Assembly (NCBI GenBank): GCA_943787435.1
Contig: CALSMK010000013.1
Location: 1-64,000, forward strand
Length of the DNA stretch: 64,000 nucleotides
Reading direction: 5' to 3'
Source of the DNA: an uncultured Flavobacteriales bacterium
GTDB taxonomy: Bacteria; Bacteroidota; Bacteroidia; Flavobacteriales_D; Sanyastnellaceae
The notes beneath the pieces were generated by a model. The model made no database searches, had not been told where the DNA came from, and worked only from the letters and a program-made list of their open reading frames with translations. The position numbers were made by a program, and so were the translations under genes. Within the stretch, counting starts at the first letter, position 1. Each line of letters opens with the position of its first letter. Positions 9,439-17,987 of the stretch are shown here, in pieces.

Positions 9439-10272
9439 TTAGTCTGAATCAGAGGAGGAGCCCACGTTGCGGTTGAACGGCAGCCCCATTTGGTACCGGA
9501 TGTTGTCGCTCTGCGCCGGGTCGGTGATGTCGAGCCCGTAGACCACATCGGCGGTGTCGCCATACACGAACGTCCCGAACAGCCGGTCCCAGATGCTCAG
9601 CACGTTGCCGTAGTTGCGGTCCGTCCACGGCACCTCGTGGTGGTGGTGGAACTTGTGGAGGTTGGGCGTCACCACGATCCAGCTCAGCGCCTTGTCCAGC
9701 CCCAATGGCAACGCCACGTTGCTGTGGTTCCAGTAGGTGAAGAAGACGGTCACGATGCGGTAGAACCCGTAGAACGCCACCGGCGCCCCAGTCACGATCA
9801 CGCCGATGAGTGCAAAGGTCTCGCGGCACACGAAGTCGATGGGGTGGTGGCGCGTCCCGGTCGTCACGTCCACGTGGGTGTCGCTGTGGTGCACCATGTG
9901 CAGCCGCCACATCCACTTCCAGTTGTGCAGCAGGTAGTGGACGGTGTACTGGGCAATGAGGTCCAGCGCCATCACCGTCACCAGCAGCTGCAGCCAGAGC
10001 GGCATGGCCACCCAGTTCAGCAGCCCAAACCCGGTCGCCGCCGTCCACTCGAACAGCCCCACGGCCGCCGCCCCAAAGGCCACATTGATCACCATGGTGG
10101 TCGCCAGGAAAGTCAAGTTGGTGCGCGTGTGCTTCCAACTGCGGAACCCGCCGCGAAACAGGGGCCGCACCGACTCCACGATGAGGTTGGCCGACATGCA
10201 CACGACGATCCACCCCAGCTTCTGCCAGGCCGGCATCGCCTCAAAAAACGAAAGGAACTCCTCCAAACTCAT
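9439..10272 (-). CDS. Sterol desaturase / fatty acid hydroxylase family membrane protein
   Basis: 277 residues with several membrane helices and the His-box set of the di-iron family: HYLLH, HMVHHSD, then HPIDF and HHHHEVPWTDRNYG with N-x-L-x-IWDRLFGTF. These histidines bind the two irons that activate O2 for hydroxylation or desaturation of a lipid. The protein ends VGSSSDSD. The DNA is noticeably more GC-rich, with strong G/C at third positions, than the neighbouring kinase operon. The substrate cannot be assigned. Confidence 0.9.
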   Translation of the reverse strand: MSLEEFLSFFEAMPAWQKLGWIVVCMSANLIVESVRPLFRGGFRSWKHTRTNLTFLATTMVINVAFGAAAVGLFEWTAATGFGLLNWVAMPLWLQLLVTVMALDLIAQYTVHYLLHNWKWMWRLHMVHHSDTHVDVTTGTRHHPIDFVCRETFALIGVIVTGAPVAFYGFYRIVTVFFTYWNHSNVALPLGLDKALSWIVVTPNLHKFHHHHEVPWTDRNYGNVLSIWDRLFGTFVYGDTADVVYGLDITDPAQSDNIRYQMGLPFNRNVGSSSDSD

Positions 10273-10338
10273 GCCACCAATCTACACCGCACGTTCACAC
10301 CTTGTTGCCTGCGGTCCACAGCAGTCCCCTTCAGTCCT

Positions 10339-11865
10339 TCACGCACCACTTGGAGTTGAGTGTGAACGGGTCGTGTCGTCGTTGGAAGGTGCGAGGAAGC
10401 GGGGGTGGAAGTTGAGGAGGTGGGCCTCCTCTTGGGCGCGGGTGAGCGAGGTGTAGAGCCAGCGAAGCCAGTCCAGGTCGACCATCTCTTCGGTGAGGTA
10501 GCCTTGGTCCACGACGATGGCGGGCCATTGGCCGCCCTGGCTCTTGTGGGCGGTAACGGCGTAAGCGAATTTGACTTGGAGGGCCTGGGTGCAAGGATCT
10601 TGCTTGGCGGCCTCGGCGATTTTGCGCTTGCTGCCGAGGTGGCTGTAGTCGAGCATGACGTCTTCGAACAGCGTCTTCATGCGGGCGCCGGGCAGGCTGG
10701 GACCGTCCACGTGCAGCGCATCCAGCATGATGCTGGCCTCGAAACTCGGCGCATTGGGGAAATCCTCCATTTTCAGGTCGGCCGTGGCGTAGCGCAATCC
10801 GTAACGTTCGAATCGGCGCACGATTTTTTGCACCACAAGGGTGTCACCGTTGGCGATGAGGTCGGTGGGGTAGGCGTCCTCGTCTTTGAGCCAATGGTAG
10901 TTGTTGCGGACAACCATGAGGCGGTCGCCGGCATCGAGTTCTTCTTCGCGCCAGAGGATGCGCCTCCGGATTTGCTCATTGAAATCGTTGGCCCTGCGGT
11001 TGCTTCGGGTGATCACGACCACGTTTTGCTCTCCATGCCGGTGGTGCAAATCGTCCAAGAGTTCGGCGAGGTCATTTCCCGTGGCGATGTGCAGGTCGGG
11101 GTAGGCTTCGGTGCTGAACTGGGGAAGGGGGGCTTTGACGTCTTCGGGAAGGTCCTTGGCCAGAGCAATGTCTTGCCGCAGGGCGTGTGCGTTGGCGAGG
11201 ATGCCGCTGTCGAGTTCTTGACGCACCACGTCGTCGAGCGCACGCTCTGCGAGGGTAAGGTCGAATTCCCGCGCGAGTTTGGGCCCGTCGAGGGCTGGGG
11301 AGATGGGGCTGCCAACCGGGGGAAGCTGGGCGTCGTCTCCCACCAAGATGATCCGGCTGCCCGGGGCCTGCAGACAGAAAGAGAAAAGGTCGGCCAAGAG
11401 GTCTCGGTAATGAAATCCTGCCCCAGCAGCACCGGACTGCCGAAGTCCGCTGTCGCGTCCGATCATGGACGCCTCATCCACGATAAAAACCGCGCCCTTT
11501 CGTGTGTAGGGGGCAATGCTGGCCGAAGTGCCACCATCAGCGGTGGCCTTTCGGAGGTAGATGCGGCGGTGAATGGTGCTCGCTTGTACGCCGGCATAAC
11601 GCCCCATCACTTGTGCGGCACGACCCGTTGGAGCCAGCAATTCAACAGGTCGCCTGAGGTCTCTCAGGACTTGAACCAAGGCGGCCATGGTGGTCGTTTT
11701 TCCTGTTCCGGCATAACCGCGAACCACCAGGCAGCATTTGGGCTGCGGGCTCACTAGAAATCGCCCCAAAGCATGGAGCAGCGCAGTTTGACTCGCGGTA
11801 GGGGCGTGGGGGAAGGCCGCCCTCAGTCGGTCTTCTATATCGTCGGACAGTGGAGAGTTGTTCAC
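10339..11865 (-). CDS. RecD-like (Dda/TraA type) superfamily 1 DNA helicase
   Basis: About 508 residues from GTG 11865 (translated VNNSPLSDDIEDRL). An in-frame ATG at 11961 would add 32 poorly matching residues and overlap the divergent gene. Walker A VRGYAGTGKTTTM, motif Ia LLAPTGRAAQVM, Walker B FIVDEASM, motif III LVGDDAQLPPVG, and a UvrD_C_2 end with VKFAYAVTAHKSQGGQWP and LYTSLTRA. It is a stand-alone helicase without RecB/RecC, common in Bacteroidota, with a probable repair or replication role. Confidence 0.9.
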   Translation of the reverse strand: MNNSPLSDDIEDRLRAAFPHAPTASQTALLHALGRFLVSPQPKCCLVVRGYAGTGKTTTMAALVQVLRDLRRPVELLAPTGRAAQVMGRYAGVQASTIHRRIYLRKATADGGTSASIAPYTRKGAVFIVDEASMIGRDSGLRQSGAAGAGFHYRDLLADLFSFCLQAPGSRIILVGDDAQLPPVGSPISPALDGPKLAREFDLTLAERALDDVVRQELDSGILANAHALRQDIALAKDLPEDVKAPLPQFSTEAYPDLHIATGNDLAELLDDLHHRHGEQNVVVITRSNRRANDFNEQIRRRILWREEELDAGDRLMVVRNNYHWLKDEDAYPTDLIANGDTLVVQKIVRRFERYGLRYATADLKMEDFPNAPSFEASIMLDALHVDGPSLPGARMKTLFEDVMLDYSHLGSKRKIAEAAKQDPCTQALQVKFAYAVTAHKSQGGQWPAIVVDQGYLTEEMVDLDWLRWLYTSLTRAQEEAHLLNFHPRFLAPSNDDTTRSHSTPSGA

Positions 11866-11916
11866 GCGAGACGGCAAAGTAACGGCCTTCGGGGTGGCGG
11901 TACGGGAGGTATTCCT

Positions 11917-11924
11917 TAGTTTCG
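11917..11924 (+). promoter_or_regulatory. -7 box for the 11960 gene
   Basis: TAGTTTCG, seven of eight positions of TAnnTTTG, 35 bases before ATG 11960 in the divergent spacer with the helicase. No clear -33 TTG at the usual distance. Confidence 0.35.
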
Positions 11925-11959
11925 CCAAGCTTGATTCGCACCTATCCGCGCCCACGAGC

Positions 11960-12880
11960 ATGAACGATTCGAACGAAACTTACCAGAAGCTGCTGTTCTT
12001 GGTCCGCAGCCACAGCTTTAGCCTCATCCTTTTGGGCGCTGGCCTCGCATGGACCGTGATGTACATCCGCTCTGTGATGGCCTCCACGGACACCGCAGAC
12101 TTGAGTCAGCCAACAGACATGTTGTATGCTGGACTGGCTCTGATATTCAGTGGCATTTTGGCCATGCCTGTGGTCTTGGACCGCATCCCTCAATCGGCCT
12201 ACCGGTTGATGCTGGTGTTCGGGGTCACCGCCGCCGCCTATTTCTTCTTCGCCTCCACCAATTCGGTGCTCGACGAAGAGAAGTTTCAATTTGATCAAGC
12301 CAAAATCAATGCAGTGACCATTCAACGCTTGACCGACATCCGAGATGCGGAAGTGGCGTACAAAGAGGTCAAGGGGGAATTCACGGACAGCTTTGATACG
12401 CTGCTGGCTTTCATCGGAGCTCCATTGGTGCCATTGAACTTCAGCATCGGCTCTTTTCACGACACGCTCCCTGAGGCCCAGTCTTACGAAGAGGGTTTCG
12501 TCGTGAAGCGTTCTGATGTGCCTGGTTTGGCCGCCGAGTATGGTTGGACTGAAGAGGCCATGCTCGATAGCATCACAGCTGACGCACTGAGTTATAAAGT
12601 CAGAGACACCTTGTACACTTCTTTTTATGCCGAGAATTTTGCGGATGAGAAGCGAGTGTCCAAAAAACTTCCGCCTGTGAACCTGGACTCTTTGACGTTC
12701 AGCCCTGCCACGGGAGTGAGGTTTGCGATTGACACAACGTACGTGAATCAAAGTGGTCTGCGCGTGAGTGCGATCAAGGTTCAGGATCCCACTCCGTTTG
12801 GCAAACCCAACGTCAAAAAGGACACGCTCCGATTTGGTTCGCTGGACGAAGCCCATACCGATGGAAACTGGCGCCAATAA
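11960..12880 (+). CDS. Conserved-type membrane protein of unknown function
   Basis: 306 residues from ATG 11960. Three membrane helices near the N-terminus (SLILLGAGLAWTVMYI, MLYAGLALIFSGILAM, YRLMLVFGVTAAAYFFF) are followed by a soluble domain of about 200 residues. I do not recognise the family. The last 20 bases overlap the start of the DUF3822 gene, so the two are translationally coupled, and they lead into rsmD and coaD. Confidence 0.75.
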   Translation: MNDSNETYQKLLFLVRSHSFSLILLGAGLAWTVMYIRSVMASTDTADLSQPTDMLYAGLALIFSGILAMPVVLDRIPQSAYRLMLVFGVTAAAYFFFASTNSVLDEEKFQFDQAKINAVTIQRLTDIRDAEVAYKEVKGEFTDSFDTLLAFIGAPLVPLNFSIGSFHDTLPEAQSYEEGFVVKRSDVPGLAAEYGWTEEAMLDSITADALSYKVRDTLYTSFYAENFADEKRVSKKLPPVNLDSLTFSPATGVRFAIDTTYVNQSGLRVSAIKVQDPTPFGKPNVKKDTLRFGSLDEAHTDGNWRQ

Positions 12881-13721
12881 GGGCCAGCTCGACTTTACGT
12901 TGACGGCATTGGAAGGAGGGCAAGACCTTCCTCCTGGTGCACACCCCCTTTGGGTTTACGATGAAGGCCCAATGGTGCGCTGGCTGCGCACGACAGAGGA
13001 TGGATCAGCCTTGGTGGAAGCCGGGATTTACACTTGGAAGTCTCTGCCCGGTTCGGCCCGGTTGGACGAACAAGACGCTTGGCTCAAAGACCGCCTTCAA
13101 AACGAAGCTGCTGGCCAACTGGCTTGGATGACAGAAGGAGCCGCCACTTTGGTTCCTGAGCCATTGAGAGACAAGGCGGACGATGTGGATTGGTTGGAGG
13201 CAGAAACGGGTCTCAGGCATCTGGGAACGGTGTCCGAGGCTGTTTCGGGATCGCCCTATGTGGTGGTTCACGCTCCAGATCACGGCCTTAGGCAACGCAT
13301 TTCTAAGCAAGTGCCCAGGGTGGTGTTTCGCCACCCCCGTGCGGTTTTGGCCGAGGGGTTTTTGCGGGAAGAAAGGGGCAGAGACCGCTCGGCCTTGGGG
13401 GTCCATTTGGGCCGATCAGGCGTGGATTTGGTCCTGTCTGTGAAAGGCCAGTTGCAGGCCTCGGTTCACCACTCCGTAACCTCGCCAGAGGACGCCGTGT
13501 ACCGGTCGGTTCATTTGCTTCACGCCATGGGCTTGGATGCAAAGATTCCAATTCAAATCAGCGGTTGGGTCAAGCCCTCAGGGCCTGTCCATCAATCTTT
13601 CCAACGTCATTTTGAGAAGGTGGATTTGCACTATGGTCGGTTCATCCCCGCATTGGGGGAGGTGACGGGCCTTCACCGGCAGCAGTTTCTGCCCTTGATT
13701 CAACTCATCCGTTGCGCATAA
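12861..13721 (+). CDS. DUF3822 family protein
   Basis: 286 residues from ATG 12861 (METGANKGQLDFTL). It matches the Bacteroidota DUF3822 pattern by context and sequence: a first half like an actin/hexokinase-type lobe, then GVHLGRSGVDLVLSVKGQL and a second lobe. The family normally stands directly before rsmD and coaD, as here; rsmD starts inside its last codons. Molecular role unknown. Confidence 0.75.
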   Translation: METGANKGQLDFTLTALEGGQDLPPGAHPLWVYDEGPMVRWLRTTEDGSALVEAGIYTWKSLPGSARLDEQDAWLKDRLQNEAAGQLAWMTEGAATLVPEPLRDKADDVDWLEAETGLRHLGTVSEAVSGSPYVVVHAPDHGLRQRISKQVPRVVFRHPRAVLAEGFLREERGRDRSALGVHLGRSGVDLVLSVKGQLQASVHHSVTSPEDAVYRSVHLLHAMGLDAKIPIQISGWVKPSGPVHQSFQRHFEKVDLHYGRFIPALGEVTGLHRQQFLPLIQLIRCA

Positions 13722-14263
13722 TTGGAGGCAGCTTAAAGGGGCGACGGTTTTCGCCACCCCGTCATTTTAAAGGACGGCCAACCACCGATTTTGGTCGGGA
13801 GGGCCTGTTCAATTTGTTGCGCTCAAGATTGGAGCTGGATGGTTTGGAAGCGTTGGATTTATTTGCAGGCTCAGGCGCGGTGTCTTTTGAATTGGCGAGC
13901 CGAGGTGCGGTGAGCGTGACCTCCATCGAACAGGACGGGGGCTCATGCAAATACATGATGCATCAAGCCAAAGACTTTGAATTGGATGCCATTCGGGTGG
14001 TCCGTGCCGATGCTTATGCGTTCTTGTCTCGGGCGATGACCCAATTTGAACTGGTGTTTGCAGACCCACCTTACACCGACCCTCGTTTGGAAACTTTGCC
14101 CGCATTGATTCGCGAATCGGGCCTTGTGGCCAAGGGTGGATTGTTTGTGTTGGAGCACGGAGACAAATCCGATTTCAGTGAAATAGAAGGATTTGTGGAA
14201 ATGAGGAAGTACGGTCACGTGCATTTCAGTTTCTTTGATTTTCATGCAGAACCTGAATCTTGA
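13712..14263 (+). CDS. rsmD: 16S rRNA (guanine-966-N2)-methyltransferase RsmD
   Basis: 183 residues from TTG 13712, overlapping the previous stop. MRIIGGSLKGRRF and RPTTDFGREGLFNLL are the RsmD N-terminal signature, LDLFAGSGAVSFE the SAM-binding loop, and FADPPY the catalytic motif of N6/N2 methylases. Methylates G966 of 16S rRNA with S-adenosylmethionine. coaD starts 20 bases before its end. Confidence 0.95.
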   Translation: MRIIGGSLKGRRFSPPRHFKGRPTTDFGREGLFNLLRSRLELDGLEALDLFAGSGAVSFELASRGAVSVTSIEQDGGSCKYMMHQAKDFELDAIRVVRADAYAFLSRAMTQFELVFADPPYTDPRLETLPALIRESGLVAKGGLFVLEHGDKSDFSEIEGFVEMRKYGHVHFSFFDFHAEPES

Positions 14264-14741
14264 CGGAAAGCGCCGGGCTGTTTTCCCCGGATCATTCGAC
14301 CCCATTACACGGGGGCACGAGAACATCCTCCGTCGGGCGGCCGGTTTGTTCGATGAAGTTGTGGTGGCCATCGGCATCAACCACGACAAGAAATCCATGT
14401 TTCCTTTGGAGCAAAGAATGGCTTGGTGTGAGGACACTTTCGCGGATTTGCCCAATGTGAGGGTGGCGAGCTTTGAAGGACTTACCGCTCATTTTTGCGC
14501 CGAGATCCAGGCGGGTTGGTTGATTCGAGGCGTCCGCAATGGTGGCGACTTCGAATATGAGCGCACGATTGCGCAAATGACCAAATACCTCGACGACGAA
14601 TTGGAGACCATGATTCTTTTCACGGATCCAGAGCATGCGCCAATCTCGAGCAGCGTGGTTCGAGACATCGTACACCACGGTGGGGACGTTGCCCGTTTTG
14701 TTCCTGATGCGGTGGACCTCCGGGCTTCAAAAAATGGATAA
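14244..14741 (+). CDS. coaD: Phosphopantetheine adenylyltransferase
   Basis: 165 residues from ATG 14244 inside the end of rsmD. AVFPGSFDPITRGHENI contains the T/HxGH nucleotidyltransferase motif and APISSSVVRDI the second conserved motif. It makes dephospho-CoA from phosphopantetheine and ATP. The rsmD-coaD pairing is widespread. The stop lies within the start of the next gene. Confidence 0.96.
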   Translation: MQNLNLDGKRRAVFPGSFDPITRGHENILRRAAGLFDEVVVAIGINHDKKSMFPLEQRMAWCEDTFADLPNVRVASFEGLTAHFCAEIQAGWLIRGVRNGGDFEYERTIAQMTKYLDDELETMILFTDPEHAPISSSVVRDIVHHGGDVARFVPDAVDLRASKNG

Positions 14742-16293
14742 GGAAAGCGGAAGCTTGGCCTTTAATTGGGTTTGTTTGCTCGCTGGTTGGGTGTTGCAAG
14801 GATTTGTCGTGACCTGTTCTGGTCAGGAGGCGGATCTCGTTCGGGTGCAATTCGAGTCACCGTCTCTAGCAGGCATGTCGTTCGTTTTGAGCGAAGAATG
14901 GCCCCTTTCAGGCACGAGGGTTCCACTCATGGTGGGACGCGTTGGCGAGGATGAGACCATTGAAATGGCCTGGTCTGACGATGGTCAACTGCACCTTTTG
15001 ACCTTGGAGTGCGGAGGTGCAGTGTGGTCCATTCCTGTTTGCGGTGAATCCCCATCAGGCGACACATTGTTGGTCCCTGAGCGGGGCGGAGGTCCGTTTT
15101 CCTCGCGCCGTGGAGCCATCAAAAATGGACCAAATGATGAGCCCCGCGTGGCCACGAGCGTGGATGCGTTCATGAGAGATTTGGAAGGCCTTCGAGTCCG
15201 ATGGGGGGTGGAGTTTCAGCGTTCTAGGCTCATGGATACAGGTCACGATAGGGAACACGTGGCGTTGGTGTTGGGTGGGCCTATTGATGGTTCTGGGGAA
15301 GTGTCTTCCGAGGTGGATTCCATCATGGCTGTTCTGCAAACTGAATTGACGTTGGCCCTTGAGCAGCATTCGAAGGGAATGCCTGAGTCCGTGCAATCTC
15401 ATTTGAGGGCGGTGGGTCTTTCGTTGCAAATCGAGCTCGACCCAGACAGTTTGGCTGCATTCAAAGAGTCCTGGGCAACAGGCCCGGCGCCCCGCCCTTC
15501 CGATGCAGCGGCATTGGAAAGGTTTAAGTTGGGGGCCAGTCTGTTTGCCCGCACAGAGGCGTTTTCTGATGACCAACTTCTGTCCCATAAAAAAGCGTTG
15601 AATGAAGCAGATTTTGAGGCTTTGATTGAAACCACAGGCGCATGGTGGGGTGGGCCCGATGCCGATAAAACAGCGGCTTGGTTTTTGAACCGTCTGGGTG
15701 GAGATGCTTTTGGTGTCAAATCCTCAGGTCAGCCCTTTGCCTTGCGCCAATGGCCTTCCGGATGGACCTACGGTTTGGACCGGCTTCAAGAACACCCCAC
15801 TTATGGAGAAGAGTTCGAGCTGTGGTGGGCCAATGAAATACGCGAACCGTCATTGCCTGGCGAATGGAGGTTGTTCAATGTCCGCGAGGAATTGGTGCAC
15901 CTGAAAGACGTCGTGGGTTCTGGACCTGCCGTTTGGATGTGGTTGGATGCCAGTGCACCCTCGACGACCATTCAGCTCCGGGTGTTGGAGCAGATGCTGG
16001 CCAGCCGTGACGGGCGCAAGCTCAGCCGGAATTGGCAGTGGATCGTCGCAGATGCGGGGTCCGATTTTGAAGCTTTTGAGGCCCTGTTCAAAGCGGTTGC
16101 CGATCGGAGCGGAGGCCTTTCGAAAATGCCGTTTGATATGGTTTTTGCCGGTGGCGATGCGCAGTGGACCAGAGCCTTTGACGTGCATTCACTTCCAGCC
16201 ATGCGTCATCACGGAAGGGACTTGACGCCCATTTCGGGCAGGGTCCCTTTGCCAGGGCCCGACCTCATGCGATGGCTCTCCAAAGGGCCATGA
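14734..16293 (+). CDS. Secreted protein with C-terminal redoxin-like fold
   Basis: 519 residues from ATG 14734, overlapping coaD by eight bases. Signal-peptide-like N-terminus (LLAGWVLQGFVVTCSG), a long unassigned middle, then about residues 400-519 resembling the TlpA/thioredoxin-like proteins found in Bacteroidota: GPAVWMWLDASAPS where the CxxC would be, WQWIVADAG, and FDVHSLPAMRHHGRDLTP with the cis-Pro loop. The redox cysteines are missing, so it is probably not a disulfide reductase. Its 3' end overlaps the convergent NUDIX gene by 29 bases. Confidence 0.7.
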   Translation: MDKESGSLAFNWVCLLAGWVLQGFVVTCSGQEADLVRVQFESPSLAGMSFVLSEEWPLSGTRVPLMVGRVGEDETIEMAWSDDGQLHLLTLECGGAVWSIPVCGESPSGDTLLVPERGGGPFSSRRGAIKNGPNDEPRVATSVDAFMRDLEGLRVRWGVEFQRSRLMDTGHDREHVALVLGGPIDGSGEVSSEVDSIMAVLQTELTLALEQHSKGMPESVQSHLRAVGLSLQIELDPDSLAAFKESWATGPAPRPSDAAALERFKLGASLFARTEAFSDDQLLSHKKALNEADFEALIETTGAWWGGPDADKTAAWFLNRLGGDAFGVKSSGQPFALRQWPSGWTYGLDRLQEHPTYGEEFELWWANEIREPSLPGEWRLFNVREELVHLKDVVGSGPAVWMWLDASAPSTTIQLRVLEQMLASRDGRKLSRNWQWIVADAGSDFEAFEALFKAVADRSGGLSKMPFDMVFAGGDAQWTRAFDVHSLPAMRHHGRDLTPISGRVPLPGPDLMRWLSKGP

Positions 16294-16882
16294 GCCGGGC
16301 AATGTTGCCAAAAGCTTGGGGCTCCATGCCCTTCACTTCTTCTTTGGATGCCCATCGGACTTGGGTGATGCCCTCTTCGGTCTGAGGAATGAGCGCTGTG
16401 TTTTCAGAACCGGGCTTCACCGTCATGCTGTACCAGTGGGTGACCTTCATCAGGCTGTCTCCAGGGCCATAAATGTGCTGAGTCTTTGCAAAGGGCTGGC
16501 CCACTAAGGGCATGGGAATGCCACATTCTTCATGGACCTCGCGCGCTGCGGCTTCATCGAGTGACTCTCCGGCCTCTACTTTTCCCTTCGGTAGGTCCCA
16601 ATGTCCGAGCCGATGGATGCAAAGCAGGCTGCCATTGGGATGGGTGAGGAGCCCTCCGGCCGCATGCACATCGGTGGTGTGTGCGCACAAAAGGGTCCAG
16701 GCCTCTTCGATTTGGTCGCAAACCCACCAAGCGTGAGCGGCATTTCCAATGCATTCAGGCACACTGGGCATGTCCTGATTTGGAGCCCTCTGGAGGACGG
16801 TTGCGCCCGGATCTGGCTTGCATTGAGAATCGGCCAATGTCAAACGCTGTGCGCCGTAATCCACGTCATACCTTCGTGCCAT
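16265..16882 (-). CDS. NUDIX hydrolase
   Basis: 205 residues from ATG 16882 (MARRYDVDYG). NUDIX box at about residues 120-142: GKVEAGESLDEAAAREVHEECG, with the metal-binding REVHEE core. Substrate not predictable. It stands divergently beside pyrE, a pairing common in Flavobacteriia. The start codons of the two genes overlap in one CATG (16880-16883), so the pyrE promoter must lie inside this gene. A farther ATG at 16936 is less likely because the extra residues look like pyrE shadow. Confidence 0.9.
   Translation of the reverse strand: MARRYDVDYGAQRLTLADSQCKPDPGATVLQRAPNQDMPSVPECIGNAAHAWWVCDQIEEAWTLLCAHTTDVHAAGGLLTHPNGSLLCIHRLGHWDLPKGKVEAGESLDEAAAREVHEECGIPMPLVGQPFAKTQHIYGPGDSLMKVTHWYSMTVKPGSENTALIPQTEEGITQVRWASKEEVKGMEPQAFGNIARLMALWRAIA
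16869..16876 (+). promoter_or_regulatory. Putative -7 box of pyrE, inside the NUDIX gene
   Basis: TACCTTCG ends four bases before the pyrE ATG at 16881. It fits TAnnTTTG at seven of eight positions and implies a leaderless or nearly leaderless transcript. Confidence 0.45.
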
Positions 16883-17553
16883 GTCTCTGTCTCTGGATGA
16901 GCGCCGAAAAGTAGCTGAATCGCTGCTTCGCATCAAGGCGATTCAATTGGCTCCCGAATCGCCCTTCACTTGGGCTTCAGGTTTGCGGTCTCCCATTTAT
17001 TGTGACAACCGAATGGCGTTGAGCCATCCTGCTGTCCGAACCCACATTCGCCAGCAGCTTTGCGCGGTGGTCGAGGAGCGCTTCGGCAAGCCAGACATGA
17101 TTGCTGGCGTGGCGACTGGAGGCATTGCTTGGGGCGCATACGTGGCGCATGAATTGGGACTTCCTTTTTGTTACGTTCGCGGAGAAGTGAAAGGCCACGG
17201 AAAGGGCAACCGGGTCGAAGGTGACCTGGGCAAAGCCAGAAATGTGGTGGTCATCGAGGACTTGGTGAGCACAGGCAAGTCCAGCTTGTCGGCCGTGGAT
17301 GCGTTGCGAGAAGAGGGGGCTAGAGGTCAAAGGAATGGTGGCGATTTTCACCTATGGTTTTGACTTGGCCACTGAAAATTTCAAGAAGTCGTCCTGCGAT
17401 TTGGTCACGCTCAGCGACTATTCAACGCTAATCGCCGAGGCGGAGCAGCGCGAATACTTGACGGGCCCTCAAGCCGAGGCTTTGATTTCTTGGAGGGAAG
17501 ACACTGCGGCCTGGAGTGAGCGCTTCACTGCAGGAGTCACCAGTGCCAGCTGA
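16881..17553 (+). CDS. pyrE: Orotate phosphoribosyltransferase, one frameshift
   Basis: About 223 residues when joined. FTWASGLRSPIYCDNRM, GVATGGIAWGA and the PRPP-binding motif VVVIEDLVSTGKSS identify it; it makes OMP from orotate and PRPP in pyrimidine synthesis. Near 17321 the frame shifts: DALREEGA is followed after one extra base by EVKGMVAIFTYGFDLA, which carries the rest of the protein to TAGVTSAS. A single inserted A in GCTAGAG explains it. The SRPBCC gene follows after one base. Confidence 0.93.
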
Positions 17554-17554
17554 C

Positions 17555-17962
17555 ATGACAGAAATCCGCAGCCAAACGGTTCAAGTGGGAGCATCGGCCG
17601 ATGAATTGCGGATGCACTTGTTGGACCTGAAGAACCTAGAGCCTTTGCTGCCCCAAGACAAAGTCAAAGGGTTTGCGGGAACGTCTGAACAGGTTTCTTT
17701 TAAAATTCAAGGCGGTCTCGAGATCCGATTGACCAGAACAGCTTCCGCCTTTCAAGACGGTGTTCTGCGCCTAAAGGGAGGAGGTGCCCCGTTTGAGTTT
17801 CATTTGGACCTTCAAGTCAAAGAGGATGGAGACGGAGCGGAGGCTTCTGTGGTCTGTCAGGCGGACTTGAATCCCTTCATGCGGATGATGGCACAAAAGC
17901 CATTGGAGTCTTTGTTCAGACACATTGCGGGTCAAGTGGAGGAGAAGTTCGGCCAAGGCTGA
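17555..17962 (+). CDS. SRPBCC (START-like) family protein
   Basis: 135 residues from ATG 17555, one base after the pyrE stop. The alternation of strands around FKIQGGLEIRLTRTA and the C-terminal helix MAQKPLESLFRHIAGQVEEKF fit the small SRPBCC lipid/ligand-binding fold that regularly follows pyrE in Flavobacteriia. Ligand unknown. Confidence 0.8.
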   Translation: MTEIRSQTVQVGASADELRMHLLDLKNLEPLLPQDKVKGFAGTSEQVSFKIQGGLEIRLTRTASAFQDGVLRLKGGGAPFEFHLDLQVKEDGDGAEASVVCQADLNPFMRMMAQKPLESLFRHIAGQVEEKFGQG

Positions 17963-17987
17963 CGTCAGGATCGACTTCCTTGGAGTG

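Noticed and set aside
9449-10359. Long open frames on both strands over the desaturase gene
   Set aside because: Rich in His, Arg, Val and Gly without motifs; a by-product of GC-rich third positions of the true gene.
10405-11757. 450-residue open frame on the plus strand opposite the helicase
   Set aside because: The minus-strand frame carries all helicase motifs; the opposite frame shows none.
12768-12860. Longer N-terminus for the DUF3822 protein
   Set aside because: It would overlap the upstream gene by over 100 bases; ATG 12861 gives a normal short overlap.
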